Assembly (NCBI GenBank): GCA_017430765.1
Contig: JAFRMI010000006.1
Coordinates: 1-31,022, forward strand
Length of the DNA stretch: 31,022 bases
DNA from: Lachnospiraceae bacterium
GTDB taxonomy: Bacteria; Bacillota_A; Clostridia; Lachnospirales; Lachnospiraceae
Reading direction: 5' to 3'
This document shows positions 7,022 through 15,380 of this stretch, piece by piece (position 1 is the first letter of the stretch; every line of letters starts with the position of its first letter). The notes beneath the pieces are model-generated. The model was not told the origin of the DNA, made no database searches, and worked only from the letters and a program-made list of their open reading frames with translations. The translations under genes were made by a program, and so were the position numbers.

Positions 7022-7726
7022 TCAGTTCCTTTCCCCGAAGATCGAGGTTCCCACTCTGATGCAGGATGAGCCTTCCTCGATCGCAATTTCATAATCATTG
7101 GACATTCCCATGCTCAGAAAGTCCACTTTCTCATTATCAGCGTTTTCCAAATTCATGTCAACCGCAAGTTGTTTTAATTTCCGGAAGACCGGACGGTCCT
7201 CCTCGGGATCGAGGACATAAGGCGCACTTGTCATGAACCCGCGGAGAAGAACATGCGGCAGGGAAAGGATATGCTCTGCCAGGGCAGCGGCATCCTCACA
7301 GGAAACACCGAACTTGCTCTCCTCTTCTCCCACATTCACTTCGATCAGAACCGGGATGACCCGGCCTGCCTTCGCCGCTTCCTTCTCGATGACGTCCGCC
7401 AGTTCCGCGGAATCGACAGAATGGATCATCGAAATATAGGGGGCGATGTATTTCACTTTGTTTTTCTGCAGATGTCCGATCATGTGCCAGCGGATGTCTT
7501 TCGGAAGATGCTCTGCCTTTTCGCGGAGTTCCTGTACGTAATTCTCGCCGAAATCACGATGTCCCGCTTCGTAGAGCGCGATAATGTCAGACTCCGGCTT
7601 TTTCTTGCTGACAGCAAGAAGCAGGACGTCTTCCGGGGATCTCCCGGAACGTCTGCAGGCTTGATCAATATGTTCCTTTACCGACAGCAGGTTCTCTTTA
7701 AGCACGGTCTGCACCTTCTCCTTCAT
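7022..7726 (-). CDS. YggS/PLPBP family PLP-binding homeostasis protein
   Basis: 234 residues, one (alpha/beta)8 barrel as in the alanine racemase N-terminal domain. The PLP lysine is Lys41 in LLAVSKKKP. Other family blocks are FGENYVQE, WHMIGHLQKNK, HSVDS, VLIEVNVGEEESKFG and LSMGMSNDYEIAIEEGSSCIRVGTSIFG. The protein binds pyridoxal phosphate without a known catalytic reaction and affects vitamin B6 and amino-acid balance. It sits just upstream of sepF, as in many Gram-positives (B. subtilis ylmE). Its ATG shares one base with the stop of the preceding HlyD-like gene (TAATG), so translation is probably coupled. Confidence 0.95.
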   Translation of the reverse strand: MKEKVQTVLKENLLSVKEHIDQACRRSGRSPEDVLLLAVSKKKPESDIIALYEAGHRDFGENYVQELREKAEHLPKDIRWHMIGHLQKNKVKYIAPYISMIHSVDSAELADVIEKEAAKAGRVIPVLIEVNVGEEESKFGVSCEDAAALAEHILSLPHVLLRGFMTSAPYVLDPEEDRPVFRKLKQLAVDMNLENADNEKVDFLSMGMSNDYEIAIEEGSSCIRVGTSIFGERN

Positions 7727-9126
7727 TACTGTGCTGTGATTTGGGATTCGTGTACTGTGGATGCATTTTCCACGATGTTGTCGAATTCGGAGATTCCGTA
7801 AGGAGTACCTTTCTCAATAATGCAGTAGTCCTCGTTCTTATCGATGATATTGATCTTCCGGAAGACGGCGTATCCTTTATTCATATTGTAGACACCCTCC
7901 AGTTCCGCTGTATCGCCGACAATAAACCGGTCGGTAGAGCCGTCCCGCAGAATGATATCGCCCTTGCTGAAAGAGGTGCTGTCAATATAATAACGTCCCC
8001 CCTTGTGTTCGTAGAGCGTTGTTATTATGAATTCCGTACTGGAATTGCCGCTTTTATCAGCCACCGCCTTCAGGAAACCGATGCTGTCGGAATCTCCCCC
8101 GTGAGTCGCATATTCTTCGGGGACAGTAAAAAATGTCTTTGAGACAATGGAAGAAATCGGAATCTTGAGTCCGACATCCGTATTGGTCACAAGTTCGAGA
8201 TCAATAAAACGGTTATCCAGGTAACGGATCATGCCGTTTTTGAAATCCAGCTTTCCGTAGTAACTGCCGTCCGCCATCGTCAGAATCGTAAAATCCGAAC
8301 GCTCCGTGAATCCGTCTTTCAGAAACTTGACGCGCACGGATGATGTATTTCCGAGCTTTACGATCTGCTTTGCCGTGAGGGGGATGAGGATGGACCAGTT
8401 TTCAGAATCAATGATCCGGTACACGGGATCTCCCGCACTCACCTGCCGGCCGCCGCGCAGACTTTTCATTGTGTACGCCTTCTCGTCAAAATCAGAGGCA
8501 CTGACGTCCCGGTAATCGAATCCCTCGAGTCCGTCCGTTGAGAAGCAGACGACGCCGTCGACCGGTGCGGAACTCAAAGTAGCGTCGCCGAGCGTCAGGG
8601 TCGTAGAGCTGTCGGGCACGGTATTACGCAGTGCTTCCCCCATGATCTTCCCTTCTACAAGATATTTGAGAGAATAGATATCGTGAAAATCCGTTGTGGA
8701 AAATGTGCCGGCAAACGACTCCATATCATTCCGGATCTCCTGAAGGGTCTCCGAGCCCGTTACCATCTGCGTCTGCTGTTTCTTCATGGGAGAAGTTCCG
8801 TAGACAATGCCGCCCTTCCTGATCCGGGAATGATTCCGCGCATAATAATTGACGAAGCCTCCGGAATCCGCCGTTACAAGGCGCTCGGAATAAACGGCAA
8901 GCCCGGTATATGTCTGGTTTCTGGCGAGAGGGCCGGATGTGACCTGATAGGACCGGACATGCGTTGCCGTTGCGTAGAGAATCAGGGTAATGAGAATATA
9001 GATAAAAAGAATGCCAAAAACAATCGTTCCGATATTCAGCGCGAATACGCGCCGGATACCGGAATGACCATTGTCTGACATTCTGTCTCTTGTACGATGT
9101 TTCGTTTTCGGAATCAGATTCGGCAT
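7726..9126 (-). CDS. HlyD-like membrane-anchored protein, putative
   Basis: 466 residues. After about 26 basic N-terminal residues there is one strong membrane helix (about 27-50). The remainder looks extracytoplasmic and beta-rich. It begins with a stretch like the first half of a lipoyl/barrel-sandwich domain (SGPLARNQTYTGLAVYSERLVTADSGGFVNYYARNHSRIRKGG broken here over two segments), has SAPVDGVVCFSTDGLEGFD, and a later barrel-like region with VYRIIDSENWSILIPL. This matches the membrane fusion/HlyD adaptor plan only loosely. There is no coiled-coil hairpin and no ABC or RND partner gene nearby. Overlap with the P-loop gene (TGATG) and with yggS (TAATG) ties it to the sepF operon. A start at 9081 (MSDNGHSG) is possible, since neither start has a strong ribosome binding site. 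Function unknown. Confidence 0.7.
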   Translation of the reverse strand: MPNLIPKTKHRTRDRMSDNGHSGIRRVFALNIGTIVFGILFIYILITLILYATATHVRSYQVTSGPLARNQTYTGLAVYSERLVTADSGGFVNYYARNHSRIRKGGIVYGTSPMKKQQTQMVTGSETLQEIRNDMESFAGTFSTTDFHDIYSLKYLVEGKIMGEALRNTVPDSSTTLTLGDATLSSAPVDGVVCFSTDGLEGFDYRDVSASDFDEKAYTMKSLRGGRQVSAGDPVYRIIDSENWSILIPLTAKQIVKLGNTSSVRVKFLKDGFTERSDFTILTMADGSYYGKLDFKNGMIRYLDNRFIDLELVTNTDVGLKIPISSIVSKTFFTVPEEYATHGGDSDSIGFLKAVADKSGNSSTEFIITTLYEHKGGRYYIDSTSFSKGDIILRDGSTDRFIVGDTAELEGVYNMNKGYAVFRKINIIDKNEDYCIIEKGTPYGISEFDNIVENASTVHESQITAQ

Positions 9127-9545
9127 CAGAGAGAGATCAAAACCTTTTCCGCAACTTCGTCACTCAGCTCTTCCTTGTCGAGCGAGATCGAGATTACAAT
9201 ATTAATGTCAAAGAGATTGCTGATCCTGTCCAGTTTAAGAACCGTCTGCGTCGGATCGCTGTTCTCCAGATTCGCGCATTTCAGAAATCCGTCCAGATAC
9301 ATCGACTCAATGTCGTGATCCTGTGAAAGAATGCCGCAGATAAAACCGGTGAACTCGTCGCTGTCCTCAATCGGGAACCGGGAGATGTCAATCAGACGGA
9401 TCCGATTGTTGAGTTCAAACATATGCGCGTTATTGCGGTCAATAAATACGATATTGCCGCGGGCGGTTTTGATTTCTTCATTTACGCGGCTTAAAAGCTG
9501 TGTGGTTTTGCCCTTGCCCTTACGTCCGCAGATCAGCTGAACCAT
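9126..9545 (-). CDS. Small P-loop protein of unknown function
   Basis: 139 residues. Walker A is clear: GRKGKGKTT at residues 7-15, five residues after the start. NIVFIDRN near residue 32 could serve as a Walker B strand. The rest (RIRLIDISRFP, FTGFICGILSQDHDIESMYLDGFLKC, NIVISISLDKEEL) suggests a compact alpha/beta nucleotide-binding fold, with no recognised second domain. No substrate can be named. The start is firm: AAAGGAGG lies upstream of the ATG at 9545. It is the first gene of the unit that continues with the HlyD-like protein, yggS and sepF, so a role linked to the envelope or division is suggested by context only. Confidence 0.8.
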   Translation of the reverse strand: MVQLICGRKGKGKTTQLLSRVNEEIKTARGNIVFIDRNNAHMFELNNRIRLIDISRFPIEDSDEFTGFICGILSQDHDIESMYLDGFLKCANLENSDPTQTVLKLDRISNLFDINIVISISLDKEELSDEVAEKVLISL

Positions 9546-9671
9546 GGGAAAGATACCTCCTTTTTTTGTAATCGCAATAGATGCGGGAGCATCATCGACT
9601 CAAATACGCTGCCGTGCTGCCATGAACAATCGGTTCCTGACAAAGCAGTGTACGCTGATTCGTTATCATTA

Positions 9672-9700
9672 ATTATAGAATAGCACCTGTCAAAAAACAA
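9672..9700 (-). promoter_or_regulatory. Predicted promoter of the P-loop/HlyD-like/yggS/sepF operon
   Basis: Minus strand TTGTTT (9695-9700), 17-base spacer, perfect TATAAT (9672-9677). The start would fall near 9665, giving a leader of about 120 bases. This leader contains a small GATGC/GCATC hairpin but no riboswitch I recognise. The gap 9546-9748 holds nothing else that I can call, and no clear terminator for the upstream carboxypeptidase gene. Confidence 0.7.
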
Positions 9701-9748
9701 GGTCTGTTTCAAAGAACCGCTGTCCGGGCATGCGGATTCCGGCCGATG

Positions 9749-10771
9749 CTAGGAGTTGATGTGAGACAGAAGCTGGTTGATATCTGTGTAAAGATCATCT
9801 TTTGACGCGGCACGGACGACCACGGCAATATAGAACTGCCCGTAAGCGTTCTGCGCGATGACGGACAGACAGCTGCCCGCGGCGGATGTGGTTCCTGTCT
9901 TTCCGCCCAGAACAGACACATCTTTGGGCGGCTCGACTTCACCCGTCAGGTACTTATCGGTGGAATCGAGGGTTACATGCATCTCTTTTCCCTCCGAATT
10001 CCAGTACTGCAGATCGTACACGGGAATCTGAATGATATTTACGAATTCGTCATATTTCATCGCCTCATTCAGCATCAGGTAGATGTCATAGACCGTCGTG
10101 TAATGATTCTCATCATGGAGACCGGTCGGGTTTGTGAAATGACTGCCGGTGCATCCGAGCGCATCCAGCTCTTCGTTCATCATTTTTATAAAGTTTTCCT
10201 GCGTTCCGCCGACCACTCTCGCGATCGCCTGCGCGGCGTCATTGCCGGAGTGGATGAGAAGTCCCCGCATCAGGGCTTTCATGGAGACGCGGTCTCCGAT
10301 GCGGAAGCCCACGACCTGCGAGCCGGATTCCAGCTCCAGATCCTTCCAGTTGATCACGACGTTCTCGTCAAGCTTGTCCGACTTCAGGGCAAGTATGGCG
10401 GTCAGCAGTTTCGTGATACTCGCGGGATAGATCTTCTGGTGCATATCTTTTGAGAACAGAACCTTCCTGTCATCAAGGGAGAACAGGGCGCCGCGCTCAT
10501 TCCCGATCAGGCTGATATCCTCATAGGCCACATTATCGCCTCCCACGCAGATATCCAGCGAGAGGGCGTCGTCTGACTGCATGGCCGTCTGATCCGCACT
10601 GATATAGACCATACGGCTGTTGGACCAAAGAAGCGGCATCTCCATCTTCCGGTCCGTTTTCGTAAAGAGAACAATGAGGATCAGCGCAAGAATCCCGATC
10701 AGAAACAGCATGATCAGGGCGAGCGTCACTCTCACCCTCCTGTCACGGACGACCGTCTTTCTTCCGCTCAT
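9749..10771 (-). CDS. D-alanyl-D-alanine carboxypeptidase (low-molecular-weight PBP)
   Basis: 340 residues. An N-terminal membrane anchor (about 15-36) places the enzyme on the outer face of the membrane. The three active-site motifs of the penicillin-binding fold are present: Ser118-Ile-Thr-Lys121, Ser175-Gly-Asn177 and Lys290-Thr-Gly. Blocks FTNPTGLHDENHYTTVYDIY and VLGGKTGTTSAAG are typical of the S11 peptidase/DacF type. It trims the terminal D-Ala from peptidoglycan stem peptides. The PBP5-type C-terminal beta domain is absent, since the protein stops shortly after the catalytic fold. The ATG at 10771 overlaps the upstream SEDS gene (ATGA) and has GAGGAG seven bases before it. It closes the elongation block. 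Confidence 0.93.
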   Translation of the reverse strand: MSGRKTVVRDRRVRVTLALIMLFLIGILALILIVLFTKTDRKMEMPLLWSNSRMVYISADQTAMQSDDALSLDICVGGDNVAYEDISLIGNERGALFSLDDRKVLFSKDMHQKIYPASITKLLTAILALKSDKLDENVVINWKDLELESGSQVVGFRIGDRVSMKALMRGLLIHSGNDAAQAIARVVGGTQENFIKMMNEELDALGCTGSHFTNPTGLHDENHYTTVYDIYLMLNEAMKYDEFVNIIQIPVYDLQYWNSEGKEMHVTLDSTDKYLTGEVEPPKDVSVLGGKTGTTSAAGSCLSVIAQNAYGQFYIAVVVRAASKDDLYTDINQLLSHINS

Positions 10772-11925
10772 ACTCTGACTCCTCTCCTCCTTCTGCGTGC
10801 GGATACCGGAATGCGGATTTTTGTCTGCAGTCCTACATTAATCACCATGCCCATACTGAAAAACAGAGTCATAATGGATGTCAGGCCATAACTGACGAAC
10901 GGCAGCGGTGTGCCGGTATTCGGAAGAATCCTCGTCGCGACCCCGATGTTGATGAAACTCTGTATGGCAACCAGGGAAGCGATCGCCGAGGACAGGATCT
11001 GTCCCGACAGATCCTTGGCTTTAAACGAGATCAGGATGCACTCGAGGGAGATTAGCAGCAGGAGGATCACAATGCCCCCGCTCCCAAGAAAGCCCAGCTC
11101 CTCTCCCGCTACGGCGAAGATAAAATCCGTCTCAATTTCCGAGATGAAATCGCCCTTATTCGCGGAAGAGACATCCGTATTGTTGAGTCCCTTGCCGTAC
11201 AGTTCCCCGCTTCCTATGGCGATGACGGAGTTGTTCTGCTGCGTCGTATCGTCCGAATACTCCGGATTGTCCGGATTGAGGAACGCCATAATTCTTTTTC
11301 TCTGATAGTCTTTAATCAGTGTCTGATCCGGCTGGATCACGATGCTCATGAAGATGGCCGCAAGCGGTACGATTGCGAGAAGCACCGCCAGAATATATTT
11401 GTAGCTGAGCCCCGCCACAAAGTACATAATCGAAAATAGAATTGTTACGGTGATAGTATTCTTCAGATCCGGCTGGCTCAAAATCAGGAAAAGAGGCGCT
11501 CCGATGAGCAGTATGGACCGGATGACGGTACGCGGGTGGTTGAGATCATTCTCGTGAATCATGAAATATTTAGAGAAAAAGATGATCAGAATGATCTTTG
11601 AGAGTTCTACCGGCTGGAAACGGATACCCGCGATGGTAAGCCATCTCGTAGCGCCGTTGATGTTATTGCCGAATCCGAGAAGCCGGACAGCGGCCAGCAT
11701 CACCAGATTGCCGATATACATGATCCAGTAGAAATTCATGATCCAGGAAAAATCAATCAGGGAAACGATCAGCATCGCGATGATGCCGGCTATCACTCCG
11801 GCCAGCTGGCGCGTCTCAAGGGAAGGCTCCGCGCTTCCTACGAGGAGTACCCCGATCGCGGAGAGCGCGATGAGCCAAAGTACCAGTCTGAAATTATAAT
11901 CTCTGATCCTGTATTGTCGAAGCAT
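10768..11925 (-). CDS. rodA: RodA/FtsW family (SEDS) peptidoglycan glycosyltransferase
   Basis: 385 residues with about ten membrane helices. SEDS motifs visible are NGATRWLTIAGIRFQPVELSK (here split: NGATRW at 90-95 and FQPVELSK at 103-110), QPDLKNT, the extracellular loop leading to ETDFIFAVAGEELGF with the essential Asp267, and the C-terminal TGTPLPFVSYGLTS. The enzyme polymerises lipid II into glycan strands together with a class B PBP. Its immediate upstream neighbour is such a PBP2 and mreBCD precede that, so RodA fits better than FtsW. A strong GGGGAGG precedes the ATG at 11925. The loop QPDLGT of most members reads QPDLKNT here. Confidence 0.93.
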   Translation of the reverse strand: MLRQYRIRDYNFRLVLWLIALSAIGVLLVGSAEPSLETRQLAGVIAGIIAMLIVSLIDFSWIMNFYWIMYIGNLVMLAAVRLLGFGNNINGATRWLTIAGIRFQPVELSKIILIIFFSKYFMIHENDLNHPRTVIRSILLIGAPLFLILSQPDLKNTITVTILFSIMYFVAGLSYKYILAVLLAIVPLAAIFMSIVIQPDQTLIKDYQRKRIMAFLNPDNPEYSDDTTQQNNSVIAIGSGELYGKGLNNTDVSSANKGDFISEIETDFIFAVAGEELGFLGSGGIVILLLLISLECILISFKAKDLSGQILSSAIASLVAIQSFINIGVATRILPNTGTPLPFVSYGLTSIMTLFFSMGMVINVGLQTKIRIPVSARRRRRGVRV

Positions 11926-11979
11926 ATTCCTCCCCTATTCTTCCTTGGGCAGTAAATCTCTGCATGATTCGTATACGTG

Positions 11980-14868
11980 TTAGTCCGTATTCACCTGTGT
12001 CAGGTTCTGGTTCCTTGCAGTACCTGTGAGAATATCGGCCTCGTCCGCAAGCTTGAAATAGTACTGCAGGATATCCTTTGCCACCATCGCGCAGTTTGTG
12101 GCGGCGTATCCGTTGCCGATACGTACAGCGATGGCGATTTCAGGATTCTCGTAAGGCGCATAGCAGATGAAGAGCGCATGGTTCGGACGGGATTTACTCT
12201 CCTGCGCCGTCCCCGTCTTTCCGCCGACTTCCATTCCCAGATCCATATAATCCGCACGTGAGGCGACCACAGCGCGCATGCCTTCATGTATGATGTCCCA
12301 GGTCGACTGGTTGATGGAAAGCGTGCTTTCCACCTCAGGCGCAAAGTCCTGTGTCGTGTTGTTGTCACCGTCGGTGACGCGGTCTACCATCGACAGCTTG
12401 TAGCTTGTCCCGCTGTTGGCAAGCGTAGTCACATAGCGTGCGATCTGCGTCGTCGTGTAGGAATGAGTTCCCTGTCCGATGGAGGACTGAATCGCAAACT
12501 GATCCGAGACATGCGGCTGGTTCTCAGGCACTTCGATGCCGGAAGCCTTATCCAGGTTATACAGCCTGGAATACTGCTGCAGTTTGCTCAGTGACAGCGA
12601 GTCGGACCAGTTATTCTCCTCGTTGATGCCGAGGCGGTACGCCACGTTACAGAAGAAAATATTGCAGGAGTTCTCGATTCCGCCGACAATATTCAGTTTG
12701 CCGTGGCCGGTTCGAAGCCAGCATCTAAGCGGCGTCTCCGTCTCATCGAAGGTACCGGTGCAGTTGAAGATGGTATTGTTTTCAATGACGCCTTCTTCAA
12801 GTCCGGCCGTTGTCGTGATGAGCTTGAATGTCGAACCCGGTGCTGTCTCCTGCTGAGTCGCCTTGTTGTAGAAGGGACCGGAAGCGTCCGCCGCGAGCTT
12901 GTTGTAATACGCCACATCCATGCGGTTGGCAAGCCGGTTATTGTCGTACCCCGGATAGGAGACACAGGCAATGATTTCTCCTGTTTTCGGATCCGTGATG
13001 ACCGCGGAGCCTGAGCAGGGATCAAGTGCAAGCATGGCCGGCGTCAGTTCCAGACGGTTGATCTTCTCAATGATAAACTGATAGCTGTCGATGGAACCTT
13101 CGTCAAAGGCCTCGTACATGCCGTCATCAAAACTGAACAGATTCTGATCGTACATCGCGTAGATCAGCTTCTTTCCGGTCAGCTCATGCTCCTCGATCAG
13201 ATACTTGTAGAGGATCTTGGAGAAACGGATGTCGGAAGACAGATAATCCTCGATATATTCGGAAAGGACCGCATATGTCTCCTCCGAATCCAGGTAATTG
13301 ATATCGGATGCCATCGACGTGACATCGATCCAGTTCTTACTGATCGCGTACGTCAGGTACTCTTTAAGGCTGATGGTTTCATCCCTTGTCCACGCCAGAT
13401 ACGTGGCGTCCGTCTTGTCGATTTTGGAGCTGCTCAGTATCTTTGTGGAGGACATCAGCATATCGTTCACAATATAGGACTGATACTCCTTCATCTCATC
13501 GGACAGTTCTTCATAGGGAACCGGGGAATCCGTCGTCAGCTGCTCCTGAATGCTCTTAAATACTTCCGACTGCTTGTTCAGGAAGATAGTGTTGATATCT
13601 CTCTCCGTCTCAGTCGCTTCCTCGGAAGAAAAGTGCGTAATATCAAGGACACTGTTTTCAATGAGCGCATTGTACACGTCCGTGATCGGGATACGGATGC
13701 CGGCGGCGTCATCGAGTTCCGAACTGTCAAAGGACTCCGCATCAATAATGACGGTGGACAGAATACCGGCAATTCGCTGTTCCAGAATCCGGTACACGGC
13801 ATCCTGCAGCTTCGTGTCAATCGTCAGATAAACATTGCCGCCGCTCTTCGGGCGGATCGTCGCATGCTCATCTATTTTCATGACTTTTCCGAAGCGGTCG
13901 ACATACACCGTCTGCTGTCCGTCGCTTCCCTGCAGGACATCCTCAAAGACCTTCTCAATACCGGACTTTCCGACGATCGATTCACGTGTGTACCGGGAAT
14001 CGCGGGTCTGCAGTTCAGCCAGGTCCTCGCTGGATACCTGACCGGTGTAGCCGATCAGAGACGCCATGGGTACCGGGTTGCTGTAGACACGGGTCGTATC
14101 CTCCACAATTTCAATGCCCGTCAGTGTGTCTTTCTGCTCATTGAGCGCCGCCACGGACTCATCCGAGATAGCGCGCGCAATCGTGACCGGAAGATACTTC
14201 CGGTACTGCGTGGTGAAAAGCTGATAACGGACGTAGATAATATTGAGGATATCCTGTTTTGTGAGCTCGAGGGGAAGACCGGCTTCTGTCAGCTCCTCCT
14301 CCGTATAAGGGTTCTTATTGCGGATGATGGAGAATCCTCTCTCGCTGACCAGGCGGTCAATCATCTCAGGTGCGGTGCTGTTTAACTGTTCCTCCGTCAG
14401 GTCGTCAATATATGCTTCACCGAAGACGTCCGCCTTGAAACGGTTCAGGCTGGTTCCCTCCACGTCATACGTGTAGTTGCCGTCTCCGTCCAGCACGACG
14501 TGGAAATCATTGCTGAGCGAATCCCCGTGCTCCTCGAGAATACGCGAGATCCGGTAAGCCTCTCCGTTAAGGGCCAGCATACGTGCACGCGTCGTGGGAT
14601 AGGAACCCGAATCCTCCAGTGTCAGGGAATAGGAAAGCGCATTGTACGCGATAACCACACCGTTCCGGTCGTAGATATTTCCCCGCGCGCTTTTGATGGA
14701 TCTTGTCTTGGTGGTCTGCATGCTGAAGTTCATGCGGTAGTTTTCACCGCCGATAATCTGCAGCACATATAGCCGCCGGATCAGAACCCCGGACAGCGCG
14801 ATAAAGAGGACCATCAGAAGAACGCCCCTGTTTATATGAAATTTGAAACGTTTTAATCTCTGATCCAT
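11980..14868 (-). CDS. Class B penicillin-binding protein 2, elongation transpeptidase, with large insertion
   Basis: 962 residues, against about 600-720 for typical PBP2. There is one N-terminal membrane helix (about 13-36). The dimerisation domain begins ARGNIYDRNG and runs through VGKSGIEKVFEDVLQG and NVYLTIDTKLQ. The transpeptidase domain has Ser679-Thr-Phe-Lys, Ser734-Cys-Asn and Lys884-Thr-Gly. It cross-links peptidoglycan stems during side-wall growth, working with RodA. Between about residues 370 and 615 lies an acidic, helix-rich stretch absent from ordinary PBP2. Cys703, Cys716, His722 and Cys735 are spaced like the metal site of some PBP2 proteins. The ATG lies inside mreD (16-base overlap) and the Shine-Dalgarno AAAGG is about 14 bases upstream. 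mrdA/pbpA-type function is clear from context. Confidence 0.93.
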   Translation of the reverse strand: MDQRLKRFKFHINRGVLLMVLFIALSGVLIRRLYVLQIIGGENYRMNFSMQTTKTRSIKSARGNIYDRNGVVIAYNALSYSLTLEDSGSYPTTRARMLALNGEAYRISRILEEHGDSLSNDFHVVLDGDGNYTYDVEGTSLNRFKADVFGEAYIDDLTEEQLNSTAPEMIDRLVSERGFSIIRNKNPYTEEELTEAGLPLELTKQDILNIIYVRYQLFTTQYRKYLPVTIARAISDESVAALNEQKDTLTGIEIVEDTTRVYSNPVPMASLIGYTGQVSSEDLAELQTRDSRYTRESIVGKSGIEKVFEDVLQGSDGQQTVYVDRFGKVMKIDEHATIRPKSGGNVYLTIDTKLQDAVYRILEQRIAGILSTVIIDAESFDSSELDDAAGIRIPITDVYNALIENSVLDITHFSSEEATETERDINTIFLNKQSEVFKSIQEQLTTDSPVPYEELSDEMKEYQSYIVNDMLMSSTKILSSSKIDKTDATYLAWTRDETISLKEYLTYAISKNWIDVTSMASDINYLDSEETYAVLSEYIEDYLSSDIRFSKILYKYLIEEHELTGKKLIYAMYDQNLFSFDDGMYEAFDEGSIDSYQFIIEKINRLELTPAMLALDPCSGSAVITDPKTGEIIACVSYPGYDNNRLANRMDVAYYNKLAADASGPFYNKATQQETAPGSTFKLITTTAGLEEGVIENNTIFNCTGTFDETETPLRCWLRTGHGKLNIVGGIENSCNIFFCNVAYRLGINEENNWSDSLSLSKLQQYSRLYNLDKASGIEVPENQPHVSDQFAIQSSIGQGTHSYTTTQIARYVTTLANSGTSYKLSMVDRVTDGDNNTTQDFAPEVESTLSINQSTWDIIHEGMRAVVASRADYMDLGMEVGGKTGTAQESKSRPNHALFICYAPYENPEIAIAVRIGNGYAATNCAMVAKDILQYYFKLADEADILTGTARNQNLTQVNTD

Positions 14869-15380
14869 AGAGAATGTCTGCCTTTCTTCTCCTTCTCGAG
14901 AAGCGCGTGATTAATCCTGTAAAAGAGTTTGTAAAGAAGGACCGTAAAAATAATGGTGCATACCAGCTCCGGAAGAATCACAGCTGTCAGATATCTGCTG
15001 AACCCTGTCCTTCCCCGCAGAAGGAATCGGGTGATATAAATGACAATGTTAATGAACAGATCACCGCCCGTGACAAGAAGCAGGGGGATTTTGACATCTT
15101 CATCAAAATAGATCTGGCTCTGGGTTCCGCATGCATATCCCACGATAAGATACAAAAGTGCATAAAAACCGAAGATATCCCCATAAAAGAGATCGATCAA
15201 AAGACCGGCAAAGAAACCGGTCACGATTCCTTCCGCGGATCCCTGCATAAATCCGATGGATACTGTCAGGATCAGCAGGATGTTAGGTACCGCCGACAGG
15301 ATATCTATCATGGGAAATACAGCCGTCTGCAGAAGGAAGCAGATCCAGAGAACGACTGCAATGACTGCTTTTCGCTTCAA
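14853..15380 (-). CDS. mreD: Rod shape-determining protein MreD
   Basis: 175 residues, nearly all hydrophobic, with five or six membrane helices, as in the family (about 160-175). Weak sequence conservation is normal. The best matches are PNILLILTVSIGFMQGSAEGIVTGFFAGLLIDLFYGD and the GFYALLYLIVGYACG helix. It belongs to the elongasome, linking MreB and MreC to the PBP2-RodA synthase. Position between mreC and PBP2 supports the call. The start is a TTG at 15380 that directly follows the mreC stop (TAG TTG), with AGGGAG within the end of mreC. No ATG is available without losing the first helix. Confidence 0.88.
   Translation of the reverse strand: MKRKAVIAVVLWICFLLQTAVFPMIDILSAVPNILLILTVSIGFMQGSAEGIVTGFFAGLLIDLFYGDIFGFYALLYLIVGYACGTQSQIYFDEDVKIPLLLVTGGDLFINIVIYITRFLLRGRTGFSRYLTAVILPELVCTIIFTVLLYKLFYRINHALLEKEKKGRHSLWIRD

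Noticed and set aside
9688..9693. Perfect TTGACA hexamer upstream of the P-loop gene
   Set aside because: It lies only 10 bases from the TATAAT at 9672-9677. TTGTTT with a 17-base spacer fits better.
9700..9748. GC-rich sequence after the carboxypeptidase gene as a terminator
   Set aside because: Only 4-bp stems can be drawn and no U-tract follows them.
13186..14385. 399-codon plus-strand frame opposite PBP2
   Set aside because: Antisense shadow within the PBP2 gene, with Arg/Asp/Val-rich low-information translation.
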